Position numbers and translations under genes: made by a program. A stretch of 41,725 bases of DNA from an uncultured Oceanospirillaceae bacterium (GTDB lineage Bacteria > Pseudomonadota > Gammaproteobacteria > Pseudomonadales > Balneatricaceae), in contig CAKZOD010000063.1 in NCBI GenBank assembly GCA_937136055.1, positions 1 through 41,725 of the forward strand, written 5' to 3'. Position 1 is the first letter of the stretch. Every line of letters starts with the position of its first letter. Below are positions 17,214 to 25,648 of this stretch, piece after piece. The notes below the pieces were generated by a model. The model had not been told where the DNA came from. It did not search any database and worked only from the letters and a program-made list of their open reading frames with translations.

Positions 17214-18527
17214 ATGAAAAGCACCGGAAACTTTCTGTACGCCAATGATATTGCCGGTCAATATCCCGATTCTTACTACCACGCGAGTGCAAACCCTCAC
17301 CAAGCCTACCCGCAACAACAAGGCGACGAGTCGACCGATGTGTGCATCATTGGTGGAGGCTACACTGGCCTTTGTGCCGCGCTTCACCTTGCAAAAGCGG
17401 GCTTTAAAGTGACAGTCGTTGAAGCACACCGTGTAGGTTGGGGAGCCTCTGGTCGCAATGGTGGTCAACTCGGTACTGGCCAACGTGTAGAACAGGATGA
17501 ATTGGAATCTATGGTTGGCTTATCCCACGCTAAAATGCTGTGGCAGATAGGTTTAGATAGCGTAACTTTATGCAAAGAGCTGATTAAAGAGCACAATATT
17601 GAATGCGACTTGACCCCCGGCATTTTGCACACCGACCACAAACTTAAATATGTCGACGATACAAAAGCATACGTTGAAAAACTCAACAATCAATACAACT
17701 ACAACGATGCACGCTTTATTGACCAGCAAGAAATTCGTCAAATGGTCGGATCTGATGCCTATTTCGGTGGCAGTTTAGATACTCAATCAGCTCACTTACA
17801 CCCTCTCAACTTTGCCCTAGGCCTTGCTAAAGCGGCTAGTGACGCCGGAGTTACTATTTATGAACAATCCCCTGTCACAAACTATCAGTCAGGCAAAGAC
17901 ACTAAGATCTTCTTAAACAATGGCTGCATAAAAGCTGACTATATCTTGCTAGCCTGTAACGGCTACTTAGACGGTTTAAATAAGCAAGTCGCCAGCAAAA
18001 TTATGCCGATTAATAATTACATTGTTGCAACAGAGCCGCTAGATGATCGAACGGCTACCCATTTAATCAGAGACAATGTCGCTATTGCGGATTCAAAATT
18101 TGTCATTAATTATTTCCGACTAAGCGCCGATAAACGCCTGTTGTTTGGCGGTGGTGAGAGCTATAGCTTTAAATTTCCAAAAGACATCAAGCAGTTTGTG
18201 ACAAAACCTATGCTGCAAATATACCCGCAACTAGCAGGGGTAAAACTCGATTACGGCTGGGGTGGTACGTTAGGCATTACTGTCAACCGTATGCCCTATC
18301 TTGATACACTTGCACCGAATGTACTATGCGCCGCTGGGTATTCAGGTCACGGGTTAGGTATGGCCACTTTATGCGGAAAGCTAATGGCGGATGTTATACA
18401 AGGCTCACTTGAAAAATTCGATCTAATGGCTCAAGTACCCACAAAAACTTTTCCAGGGGGAACTTTACTGCGATATCCAGGCTTAGTGCTGGCAATGCTT
18501 TACTACTCTTTGCAAGACAAGCTCTAA
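17214..18527 (+). CDS. puuB: FAD-dependent gamma-glutamylputrescine oxidase-like protein
   Basis: This is a 437-residue flavoprotein of the DAO family. The Rossmann dinucleotide motif VCIIGGGYTGLCAALHLA starts near residue 43, followed by VVEAHRVGWGASGRNGGQ, which is characteristic of PuuB and related amine oxidases. The C-terminal LDYGWGGTLGITVNRMPYL and AAGYSGHGLGMATLCGKLMAD complete the FAD pocket. It would oxidise gamma-glutamylputrescine to gamma-glutamyl-aminobutyraldehyde with release of ammonia and peroxide. The frame is open 14 codons further up to a TTG. I chose the ATG at 17214 because AGGAC lies correctly before it and it matches the usual PuuB N terminus. The aldehyde dehydrogenase and hydrolase of the route are not in this window. 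Confidence 0.88.
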   Translation: MKSTGNFLYANDIAGQYPDSYYHASANPHQAYPQQQGDESTDVCIIGGGYTGLCAALHLAKAGFKVTVVEAHRVGWGASGRNGGQLGTGQRVEQDELESMVGLSHAKMLWQIGLDSVTLCKELIKEHNIECDLTPGILHTDHKLKYVDDTKAYVEKLNNQYNYNDARFIDQQEIRQMVGSDAYFGGSLDTQSAHLHPLNFALGLAKAASDAGVTIYEQSPVTNYQSGKDTKIFLNNGCIKADYILLACNGYLDGLNKQVASKIMPINNYIVATEPLDDRTATHLIRDNVAIADSKFVINYFRLSADKRLLFGGGESYSFKFPKDIKQFVTKPMLQIYPQLAGVKLDYGWGGTLGITVNRMPYLDTLAPNVLCAAGYSGHGLGMATLCGKLMADVIQGSLEKFDLMAQVPTKTFPGGTLLRYPGLVLAMLYYSLQDKL

Positions 18528-18627
18528 AATCTTTTGTTCTACTTTTGCTATCATGCGTTGAATTATTGTCATATTGCGTTAAGCTGGATTTAGTTTATCG
18601 CGATATTACATGGAGTTAGCGCATCGA

Positions 18628-19398
18628 ATGAGTAATCCCAGAAAATATTGTTTACGCACCTTTATTAGCAGTTTTCTTATCCTGTTAAGTTTTCAGGCAC
18701 CTGTTGCCTATGCACATAAACATACTGAAATAAAATCACTGCACTTTGCCAAAGTATTATCTTCAGCCAATCAAAGCGTTGCTTTTTTACTATTACAAGA
18801 GATTTATAAACGTGCCGGCATTACAATTAGCGCAACGGACATGTCTTCCAAACGCTCTCTTGCAGAAACTAGCCGAGGGCATCTGGATGGAGAGCTTTTA
18901 AGAATTCAGTCCTTGACAAACCGCCACCCTTCTCTCATTCGAATACCCACTGCGGTTTACCATATTCAAACGCAGCTCTTCTCCACCCAAACAAATCTGA
19001 AATACCAGGAAATCAACGATCAATTCTGGTCATCTGGAAAGTTTGCTGCCGTCAGTGGAATTCTTCACTCCGCGCAACTGGTAAAAAAACACGACATTCA
19101 AAATGTACAAAAACTCGTCGACTTAAAACAAATGCTCAAATTTGTGAGCTTAGGCAGGGCTGAGATTGGCATTACCAGCCGACTAAATGGATTACGTTAT
19201 CTCAATCAATATCCTGGATATAAGCTAAGAACTTTTAGCCAGCCACTTAAGACACAAGCGCTTTACCACTACCTTCATAAAACGCACAAAGCCCTTGTGC
19301 CTATCATTGATTCGATTATCCGGGAAATGTATGTATCGGGGGAGCTAGAGAAGCTCACTAAAAAATTTGAACAACAGGTGCTAGAGGAGCCTTTCTAG
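18628..19398 (+). CDS. Orphan periplasmic substrate-binding (family 3-like) protein
   Basis: This roughly 256-residue exported protein has an N-terminal signal peptide (FISSFLILLSFQAPVAYAH) and the layout of a family-3 solute-binding or ABC-type amino acid sensor protein. KSLHFAKVL opens the first lobe, VDLKQMLKFVSLGRAEIGI resembles the hinge and ligand-recognition region, and IIREMYVSGELEKLTKKF is the usual C-terminal helix. No permease or ATPase accompanies it. It may therefore be a sensor-like or promiscuous binding protein rather than part of a dedicated importer. I chose the ATG at 18628, which has GGAG about 12 nt upstream; an in-frame ATG at 18610 lacks a ribosome-binding site. It follows the PuuB-like gene by 100 nt and converges with the cupin gene. 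Ligand unknown. Confidence 0.7.
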   Translation: MSNPRKYCLRTFISSFLILLSFQAPVAYAHKHTEIKSLHFAKVLSSANQSVAFLLLQEIYKRAGITISATDMSSKRSLAETSRGHLDGELLRIQSLTNRHPSLIRIPTAVYHIQTQLFSTQTNLKYQEINDQFWSSGKFAAVSGILHSAQLVKKHDIQNVQKLVDLKQMLKFVSLGRAEIGITSRLNGLRYLNQYPGYKLRTFSQPLKTQALYHYLHKTHKALVPIIDSIIREMYVSGELEKLTKKFEQQVLEEPF

Positions 19399-19449
19399 TA
19401 TTATTTCACTCTTAAGGCTCACAGCATTTATAATTATCTTTTGAGCGTT

Positions 19450-20259
19450 TTATTCAATAAAACCAATTTTAGCCAGTTCACCTTCGCTGTCGCGCACAAT
19501 AACCGTTGAAAACTCAGGCGTTGCCGAATAAATAACCATATAGCTGCCAACCAAATACGCATCGCAATGAATTGCCCACGGCGCCATATTCACCCCAAAG
19601 CCATAAGGGATCTTAAACGCAGAAACTTCATCTAACCCTGTCTCATTGCGCTTTCCAATAATCAGGTAACCGCCACATGACTCATCCATTGGCATGTGAA
19701 AATGCGGTCTATCATGCACTTCTAAATACGCACCCCCACCAAGTTTTGGCTCTAACAAATACCCCTCGGGATAGTCCTCTCCAACACTAGTCACTGTAAC
19801 TGGCAAATTACCGGTAGATTCAAAACTTAAAGCATCGCCCAATGCAACAAGATGACAACCATAATAAGCTAAGTGCTCAGCACTACAATCCGCTACTGCT
19901 ATATCTAATTGACTCTCTCCTTTCGCAAGCAAATAACGACCATTCCCCCCAAGAATATTGGCATCCTTGATTGTTAAATCAATATGACTCTGCCACTGGC
20001 CAGTGAGATAAGTACAAGGCGGCCTTACCGGTTCTGGCAGTGCTTGAACCACTCCATCACTATCCTCGTGCATACCTTGCAAACTCAAAGTGTACGTTTT
20101 ACTTGGTTCGGCATAGCCCAAATAGCATTGGGTACGCATAAACGAATGCTCCAAAGCTCCTTGTCGTGCAACGGTCAAAACTGGCGCATCTCGTTGAAGA
20201 TCAGCGGGTAACATTGATATATCAATCGCTGGTGGTTGAGCGACTGTCTGTGAAGACAT
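19450..20259 (-). CDS. Cupin-fold protein of unknown function
   Basis: This is a 269-residue soluble protein with no signal peptide. I do not recognise the specific family. A cupin signature is visible in the C-terminal half: LEVHDRPHFHMPMDESCGGYLIIGKR gives the metal-type His-X-His...Glu...Gly pattern, and IPYGFGVNMAPWAIHCDAYLVG gives the second cupin motif with its histidine. The N-terminal half (1 to about 150) could be a second, metal-free cupin barrel. It could be an isomerase, a dioxygenase or a binding protein for a small acid. It is 83 nt downstream of the NhaC-type transporter gene on the same strand, separated by a strong hairpin, so the two probably act on the same substrate under the divergent LysR regulator. 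Confidence 0.65.
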   Translation of the reverse strand: MSSQTVAQPPAIDISMLPADLQRDAPVLTVARQGALEHSFMRTQCYLGYAEPSKTYTLSLQGMHEDSDGVVQALPEPVRPPCTYLTGQWQSHIDLTIKDANILGGNGRYLLAKGESQLDIAVADCSAEHLAYYGCHLVALGDALSFESTGNLPVTVTSVGEDYPEGYLLEPKLGGGAYLEVHDRPHFHMPMDESCGGYLIIGKRNETGLDEVSAFKIPYGFGVNMAPWAIHCDAYLVGSYMVIYSATPEFSTVIVRDSEGELAKIGFIE

Positions 20260-20292
20260 AATTTTTACCTTTTAAAAAAATAACAGATAATT

Positions 20293-20332
20293 GCTACCCA
20301 CCTCAAAAGGGATCACCCTTGGGGTAAGTAGC
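20293..20332 (-). other. Intercistronic hairpin between the NhaC-type and cupin genes
   Basis: GCTAC...GTAGC outer arms enclose ACCTC/GGGGT pairing and an inner AAGGG-ATCA-CCCTT stem. It lies in the 83-nt gap and has no T tract. It probably tunes expression of the downstream cupin gene relative to the transporter. Confidence 0.55.
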
Positions 20333-20342
20333 ACAATTTTAT

Positions 20343-21800
20343 TTATGCTTGAACACCTGTAGTAACAGACTCGCTACTTTGAGGTTTCTGCTGTGTGTTG
20401 ACTGCATCAGTGGATGTTTTAGCCGCTTTAAACAAAGCGATACCTAAGTATGCAAATACAATCGAAAGTATTGGGTTAATCCAATTAAGTAATGCCCAAG
20501 GAGCATAATCCAACACACTGACACCCAGCGTAGTCGCAAAGAAAGCTCCACCTGTTGTCCAGGGAATCAATGCTGTTGTTAGCGTTGCACCTTCTTCCAA
20601 AGAGCGTGACATTACAGAGCGATCAAGTTGAGCTTTATCATATGCATCACCAAATAGCTGACCACCTAGAATAATAGACATATACGCTTCACCCATTGTC
20701 ATATTTCCTAAGAAGCAAGCCGCAATTGTGGCTGCAACTAATGATGCCCCGCGTTTCACTTTTACTAAAATGCCGGCTATCAGGGTACGTAAAAAACCAA
20801 AACCCGTTAGAATACCGCCCAGTGCTAATGCCATAAGCGCTAACGATAGTGTCCACATCATCGATGCAATACCACCACGACTAAACAACTGATCCAGAGT
20901 ATCAACACCCGTCTCAAAAGAGCCACCACCGTACAGCGCACTTAGAACTGTGCTAAAACTTGCACCTTGCATCACTACCGCCAATAACACAGCAACGCTC
21001 GCGGCGGCAAACATAGCGACCTCAGCACTGACTTTCTTTAAGCTAAGAATTAACATCACAACAAAAGGCAGTAAGCAGAGTAAATTGATCGAATAAGTGC
21101 TATTAATACCCGTTAGCATTTGAGCTAGCTGCTCTTGTGGTAAGCTATTTTGTGCATAACTCATTCCCATTACAGAAAACACCACTAAACAGATAATGTA
21201 AGCAGGACCGGTAGTGAACAACATACTTTTAATATGACTATAAAGATCAGTGCCTGAAGACATAGCAGCAAGGTTCGTTGTATCAGATACCGGAGACATT
21301 TTATCTCCAAAACAAGCGCCTGAAATCACAACACCGGCCACTATCGGTAAAGGTATCCCCATCAATTCACCAATCCCCATTAATACAACACCTGCTGTAC
21401 CGACTGTTCCCCAACTAGTACCTGTTGCAACTGACATAAAGCTGCACAGTATTAATCCAGCAGGTAAGAAAATCGCAGGTGATACGAACTCTAACCCGTA
21501 ATAAATGAGTGCAGCGACAGTGCCACTTTGAATAAACGCAGCGATCAACACTCCAATTAAAATAAAAATATAGATTGCTGACAGCGCACTGTTTATACCG
21601 CTATTCATCGCACGACGAATAGATGCAAACCCATCATTACTTAAGCGCCAAGCACTCAACCCTGCAATTAACAAACAAATCAACATTAGGCTGTGTAAAC
21701 TTACCTGCAAATAAAACAATCCTGTGCCAATGACACAGACAATGGCAGCAAAGGTAACCAATGACTGCATAAAACTCGGTTGGTATTTTGTATCTTGCAA
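20343..21800 (-). CDS. NhaC-family Na+/H+ antiporter or related secondary transporter
   Basis: This 485-residue inner-membrane protein has about 11-12 hydrophobic segments. The NhaC-family core is clear: SFMSVATGTSWGTVGTAG, then SGACFGDKMSPVSDTTNLAAMSSGTDL (about 158-184), a second GASLVAATIAACFLGNMTMGEAYMSII element, and ALIPWTTGGAFFATTLGV. Family members exchange Na+ for H+, but several carry organic substrates, such as malate/lactate antiporters. The divergent LysR regulator and the downstream cupin gene suggest a catabolic or osmotic role rather than housekeeping pH control. The C-terminal tail (TDAVNTQQKPQSSESV) is hydrophilic. Confidence 0.85.
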   Translation of the reverse strand: MQDTKYQPSFMQSLVTFAAIVCVIGTGLFYLQVSLHSLMLICLLIAGLSAWRLSNDGFASIRRAMNSGINSALSAIYIFILIGVLIAAFIQSGTVAALIYYGLEFVSPAIFLPAGLILCSFMSVATGTSWGTVGTAGVVLMGIGELMGIPLPIVAGVVISGACFGDKMSPVSDTTNLAAMSSGTDLYSHIKSMLFTTGPAYIICLVVFSVMGMSYAQNSLPQEQLAQMLTGINSTYSINLLCLLPFVVMLILSLKKVSAEVAMFAAASVAVLLAVVMQGASFSTVLSALYGGGSFETGVDTLDQLFSRGGIASMMWTLSLALMALALGGILTGFGFLRTLIAGILVKVKRGASLVAATIAACFLGNMTMGEAYMSIILGGQLFGDAYDKAQLDRSVMSRSLEEGATLTTALIPWTTGGAFFATTLGVSVLDYAPWALLNWINPILSIVFAYLGIALFKAAKTSTDAVNTQQKPQSSESVTTGVQA

Positions 21801-21905
21801 AACATGCTCCTGATTTTTTTATATTTAGTGAATCGACAGTAGCAACCGTCTTACCATTAATCTATCCTAGTTTACTTAACCATTCATAAGTAAAAACTAA
21901 TCCAT

Positions 21906-22832
21906 ATGTTCAGATTACCTTCATTACAATCTTTAAAAATTTTCGAGTGTGCTGCTCGTCATGTAAGTTTCACTAAAGCAGCTGATGAGCTTGGCATTAG
22001 CCAAGGTGCGGTAAGTCAGCACATAAAGAACCTTGAAATACGAGTTGGCTTTGAAGTATTTATTCGCTCTGGGCGTGCAATATCATTGAGTAATTCTGGG
22101 CAGCTATTATTAGAATCTGTAATACATGGACTAACAGGAATACAACGAACTATTGAACACGAGCGGCGCAAACAACAAAGTAATGAATTAATTATCTCGG
22201 TGTTGCCAGGCTTTGCTATCCGCTGGCTGTTCCCACGTTTAATGGCGTTCAATGCACAACACCCAAAGATAAAAATATCGCTTAATACCGTCGCGAAACC
22301 TTTAGATTTTGATCTTTATCACGCACATGCAGCCATTGCCTACGCACCTTTAGAAGGTCGCCATAGTAATCGAAAGCCACTCTTTACTGAACATTTGTTT
22401 CCTGTCTGCTCTTCCGAGTTTGCAAAACTTCACAATATAAATCCCCATTCAGACAACAGCCACGAATATTTGGCGAGTTTATTAACACTTCCATTGTTAG
22501 GAGACGAGAGCCCCACAGCAACAAGCTTTCGTGACACTTGGAGCTATTGGCTTGAGAAAACTCGCTTACAACGCCCCTTAAAAGCAATTGATTGCCAATC
22601 ACAATCAAACATGACTTTACAGCTTGCCGAGCTTGGCCACGGAATAGCAATTGGCCGGACCTCTTTAGTTCAAGACGCTTTAAAAAAAGGAGAACTAATT
22701 GCCCTTACACCACCAACTGTAATAAACCCAAGTCACTATTTCATTTGCGAGAATAGCGCTCTCGGCACATCCTCTTCTCTAGATATTTTTACCCAATGGC
22801 TAAGCCAAGAGTGTCAATCTATAAACATATAG
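21906..22832 (+). CDS. LysR-family transcriptional regulator (GcvA-like)
   Basis: This is a 308-residue regulator. The N-terminal winged helix (about 1-65) reads LKIFECAARHVSFTKAADELGISQGAVSQHIKNLE, the GcvA-like type of LysR helix. The co-inducer-binding domain begins near 92 (LIISVLPGFAIRWLFPRL) and includes DFDLYHAHAAIAYAPLEG. The gene is divergent from the NhaC-type transporter and cupin genes, with 105 nt between the starts. By the usual LysR rule it controls them in response to the transported or processed compound. Downstream it converges with hcp; no terminator of its own is seen before the hcp terminator at 22920-22953. Confidence 0.9.
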   Translation: MFRLPSLQSLKIFECAARHVSFTKAADELGISQGAVSQHIKNLEIRVGFEVFIRSGRAISLSNSGQLLLESVIHGLTGIQRTIEHERRKQQSNELIISVLPGFAIRWLFPRLMAFNAQHPKIKISLNTVAKPLDFDLYHAHAAIAYAPLEGRHSNRKPLFTEHLFPVCSSEFAKLHNINPHSDNSHEYLASLLTLPLLGDESPTATSFRDTWSYWLEKTRLQRPLKAIDCQSQSNMTLQLAELGHGIAIGRTSLVQDALKKGELIALTPPTVINPSHYFICENSALGTSSSLDIFTQWLSQECQSINI

Positions 22833-22919
22833 GGCATTTAAATTTAAAAAAGAAATAGTAGAAGATTGTCTAAGTAAAAATCGAGAAAGTAGAGCAATAT
22901 GCAGATAAGAAGGAAGCGT

Positions 22920-22953
22920 TAAAAAAGCAAAGTTTAACAGCGTAAACTTTGCT
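22920..22953 (-). terminator. Rho-independent terminator of hcp
   Basis: Read on the minus strand, AGCAAAGTTTA pairs perfectly with TAAACTTTGCT around a CGCTGT loop and is followed by a T tract (the A-run at 22920-22926 on the plus strand). It lies about 50 nt past the hcp stop. Confidence 0.92.
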
Positions 22954-22960
22954 TAAAATA

Positions 22961-22989
22961 CTAACACCTGGATAACATTGCGGTGTTAG
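22961..22989 (-). other. Second hairpin between hcp stop and its terminator
   Basis: CTAACACC (22961-22968) and GGTGTTAG (22982-22989) form an 8-bp stem with a 13-nt loop. It lies just before the terminator, giving hcp mRNA a double-hairpin 3' end. Confidence 0.6.
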
Positions 22990-23005
22990 CTTAAGATCAA
23001 TGTGA

Positions 23006-23521
23006 TCAGCTAAGTGGTGCGCGCCAATCATCAGCACCCGCTGTGCCAGCAACTTCATGAGTCCAATCGATTTTACGGTAAGATAAAGAGACTTCAATTA
23101 GCTGAGTAAACTCTGCACTTGATGGATCTTGGCAATGAGGCATTTTGCAATCGATGTTTACAATCGTGGCATCTGTTAACACATGTGTGAAATGATGCTC
23201 CTGCTTACCTTCAACAGATGTGCGATACCAATTCATCGTTACGGTTGGTAGCATTTCACCTGCAGCAAGGGCGTTATAAAGTAGTGGGACTGCTTTGTTT
23301 AAAGCAACGGTAAATTTGAATGCTTTATGAGCACGTTGACCTGATGGCTGACCAGACTGTGGATCAGTTGGTACTGTCACTTCATGTGAGAACTCTTGTA
23401 CAAGCATCTCATCTTCATGACCTTCTACGAAAATGTTTCCGACAGAATCTGCAGTGAAAGCACCAGCTGTGATGTTACCTTGAGTTTGACCTTCAATTGC
23501 AATATAACAAGGAGTAGGCAT
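23006..23521 (-). CDS. hcp: Hcp-family type VI secretion tube protein (orphan)
   Basis: This 171-residue protein is the length of typical Hcp1 proteins. Hcp forms hexameric rings that stack into the inner tube of type VI secretion systems and is itself secreted. Recognisable parts are MPTPCYIAIEGQTQGNITAG at the N terminus, the VQEFSHEVTVPTDPQSGQPSGQRAHKAFKFTVALNKAVPLLYNAL core, WYRTSVEGKQEHHFTHVLTDATIV and VSLSYRKIDWTHEVAGTAGADDW at the C terminus. It has no T6SS structural genes beside it, its own promoter region and a strong terminator. That is the usual picture of a stand-alone hcp supplying tube for a system encoded elsewhere. The ribosome-binding site AAGGAAT precedes the ATG. Confidence 0.93.
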   Translation of the reverse strand: MPTPCYIAIEGQTQGNITAGAFTADSVGNIFVEGHEDEMLVQEFSHEVTVPTDPQSGQPSGQRAHKAFKFTVALNKAVPLLYNALAAGEMLPTVTMNWYRTSVEGKQEHHFTHVLTDATIVNIDCKMPHCQDPSSAEFTQLIEVSLSYRKIDWTHEVAGTAGADDWRAPLS

Positions 23522-23887
23522 AGGAAATTCCTTTTTAATAAAAAATTAGGGCCTTCTAAATAAAGACCGACAGAATAAGTTTCGTAAATCTAAAAAACCG
23601 AAAGCTTAATGCAGTATTAACATACAATTTCCATGCCAACTTTTTATACCGCTAATTTAAAGGGTTTTGCGAATCCTATTGATTCAATAGAGCAATAAAC
23701 GCCCCATTGTCAGGCCAGATATTGCTCACAGTGAGCCAAATCTGGCCTACTTTAAAAATTCTTATTGATTCTCTTTCTCGGTGGAGTGTTATGTTAATGG
23801 CCGTTTTTTTGAAGCTATAATGCCTTTAAATCAAGTCCCAGAAATCTCTCTTACTAGCCATTCTCTGTTCATTATAAATGTCGTACA
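23522..23887. promoter_or_regulatory. Divergent region between hcp and sulfatase, with a long hairpin
   Basis: This 366-nt stretch has no gene. At 23712-23748 AGGCCAGAT-ATT-GCTCAC is mirrored by GTGAGC-CAA-ATCTGGCCT. That is two perfect stems (9 and 6 bp) with a symmetric 3-nt internal loop and a single-base apex. No T tract follows on either strand. It could be a regulator-binding palindrome or a structured leader element. Confidence 0.55.
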
Positions 23888-23938
23888 ATGCCCTCAATCT
23901 TCTTTTTCCATTCAATTTTTTTCATAGTAGGTAAGCGT

Positions 23939-25474
23939 TTGAAAAATCAAAAAAATGTTCTGTTCATTGTAATAGATCAACTACGTGCAGATTGCATTTT
24001 TGGCTCTCTTGCTGAAAAAATTCAACTCCCAAACATTAACAAACTTATCAGTGATTCCACCGCCTTTAAAGCGCATTACAGTGTAGCTAACCCTTGCGGA
24101 CCTTCTCGTGCTAGCTTGCTGACAGGGCAATACGCTATGAATCATCGGTCAGTTAGAAATGGAACTCCATTGAATGCTAATACCGTTAACATTGCCGAGC
24201 AGATGCGCAAGTTACGCTATGAGCCAATGCTGTTTGGTTATACCGATACCAGTTTAGACCCAAGGTCAGTGCACCCTAATGATCCAGCCATAGCAACCTA
24301 TGAGCAATCGATGCCAGGCTTTAGCGAGAAGTTAGAGATGCGTTTAGAAGAAAGCTACCCTTGGCGCAGCTTTATAAAGCAGCAAGGGTATCCTGATCGC
24401 AGTTATGATGATTTTTATAAACCTGTCCAAGATCCAAATGGCCCAAAGCGTATCGATGCCCCTGCGTTTTATCGTGCTGAGCACAGTGATAGCGCTTTTT
24501 TAACGGATCAAACTATTCAAACCTTACAAGTACGCACAGAGCAAAATTGGTTTGCCCATGTTACCTACATTCGCCCTCACCCGCCCTTCGTAGCACCTGA
24601 GCCTTACAACGATATGTATGCCAATACTGATTTTGCACAAGCTAAAACATTCAACGACAGTAACTCCCTTGATCACACTCACCCTTATCTAGCGATTCAA
24701 CAAGAGCTGATGAATTCACATGAAGTAGTTCAAGGCGACTTTGCTAAAGCTGATAAACGTGATCCTGAAGTTGCTCGTACCATGCGCTCAATGTATTTAG
24801 GTTTAATCACTGAAGTAGATCACCAAGTTGGTAGGCTCATTGATTTTTTAAAAGCGACTGATCAATACGATTCAACCTTAATTGTCGTGACTGCCGATCA
24901 TGGAGAAATGTTAGGTGATCACGGAATATGGGGCAAACAAACGATTTATGACAAAGCGATTCATATCCCCTTGATAATGCGAGATCCTCAAAACTCAGTA
25001 GCCCATGGCAGCGAAGTGACTGCTTTAACAGAGTCTGTGGATATTATGCCAAGTATTTTACACTGGTGTGGAATGGAAAAATTGCCAAATGCACTAAACG
25101 GATCCTCACTTTTACCTTTCTTACAAGGCGTAACCCCCAAGCATTGGCGCGAGCATATATTTTATGAGCTAGAGTTTGGAGAACCTGCTAAGCCTACACT
25201 TTTCCAAACACGTTTAGATATCGATCTTCATCAAGCTAATGTGGCAATTTTAAGAGAGGAAAAATACAAACTGGTGCACTTCAATGGCGCCCTAGCACCT
25301 TTGCTCTTTGATCTTGAATCAGACCCTGATGAAACAATTAACCTCGCTGATAATGCTGAGTACACAAGTGTTTTGGTTGATATGTTGCAAAAAATGTTAA
25401 ACCACCGCATGGATAATGCAGATCGCAGCTTGTCTGATATGCAAGTTAGCGCACAGGGAACTGTTAACTTTTAA
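23939..25474 (+). CDS. Sulfatase / phosphonate monoester hydrolase-type enzyme (alkaline phosphatase superfamily)
   Basis: Counted from the longest reading frame (ATG at 23888) it has 528 residues. The sulfatase motif CGPSRASLLTG begins at C70, the cysteine normally converted to formylglycine. D30 in VLFIVIDQLRAD and D337/H338 in TADHGEMLGDHG are the metal ligands. NPCGPSRAS and the ADHGE...IWGKQTIYDKAIHIPLIMRDP block resemble phosphonate monoester hydrolases and choline-sulfatase-like enzymes, so it should cleave a sulfate or phosphonate/phosphate ester. I prefer the TTG at 23939 because it gives the family's usual short start (KNQKNVLFIVIDQ) and has AGG seven bases upstream. The ATG at 23888 has no ribosome-binding site. 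No signal peptide is seen, so a cytoplasmic site is likely. No maturase is encoded nearby. Confidence 0.85.
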   Translation: MKNQKNVLFIVIDQLRADCIFGSLAEKIQLPNINKLISDSTAFKAHYSVANPCGPSRASLLTGQYAMNHRSVRNGTPLNANTVNIAEQMRKLRYEPMLFGYTDTSLDPRSVHPNDPAIATYEQSMPGFSEKLEMRLEESYPWRSFIKQQGYPDRSYDDFYKPVQDPNGPKRIDAPAFYRAEHSDSAFLTDQTIQTLQVRTEQNWFAHVTYIRPHPPFVAPEPYNDMYANTDFAQAKTFNDSNSLDHTHPYLAIQQELMNSHEVVQGDFAKADKRDPEVARTMRSMYLGLITEVDHQVGRLIDFLKATDQYDSTLIVVTADHGEMLGDHGIWGKQTIYDKAIHIPLIMRDPQNSVAHGSEVTALTESVDIMPSILHWCGMEKLPNALNGSSLLPFLQGVTPKHWREHIFYELEFGEPAKPTLFQTRLDIDLHQANVAILREEKYKLVHFNGALAPLLFDLESDPDETINLADNAEYTSVLVDMLQKMLNHRMDNADRSLSDMQVSAQGTVNF

Positions 25475-25648
25475 CGACCGCAATAATAGAAACGATAGTA
25501 AGAAAAACTGATATCTACTTTGTTGATCACTGAGTAGATATCACCTCTAAAGCGGCTATAACGATTATCCCCCTCTTTTAAACTGCTCAATTATCAAACA
25601 GATAATATTGTAGTATGCTAGCGACTTACCATAATTGTAGGAGGCGTT

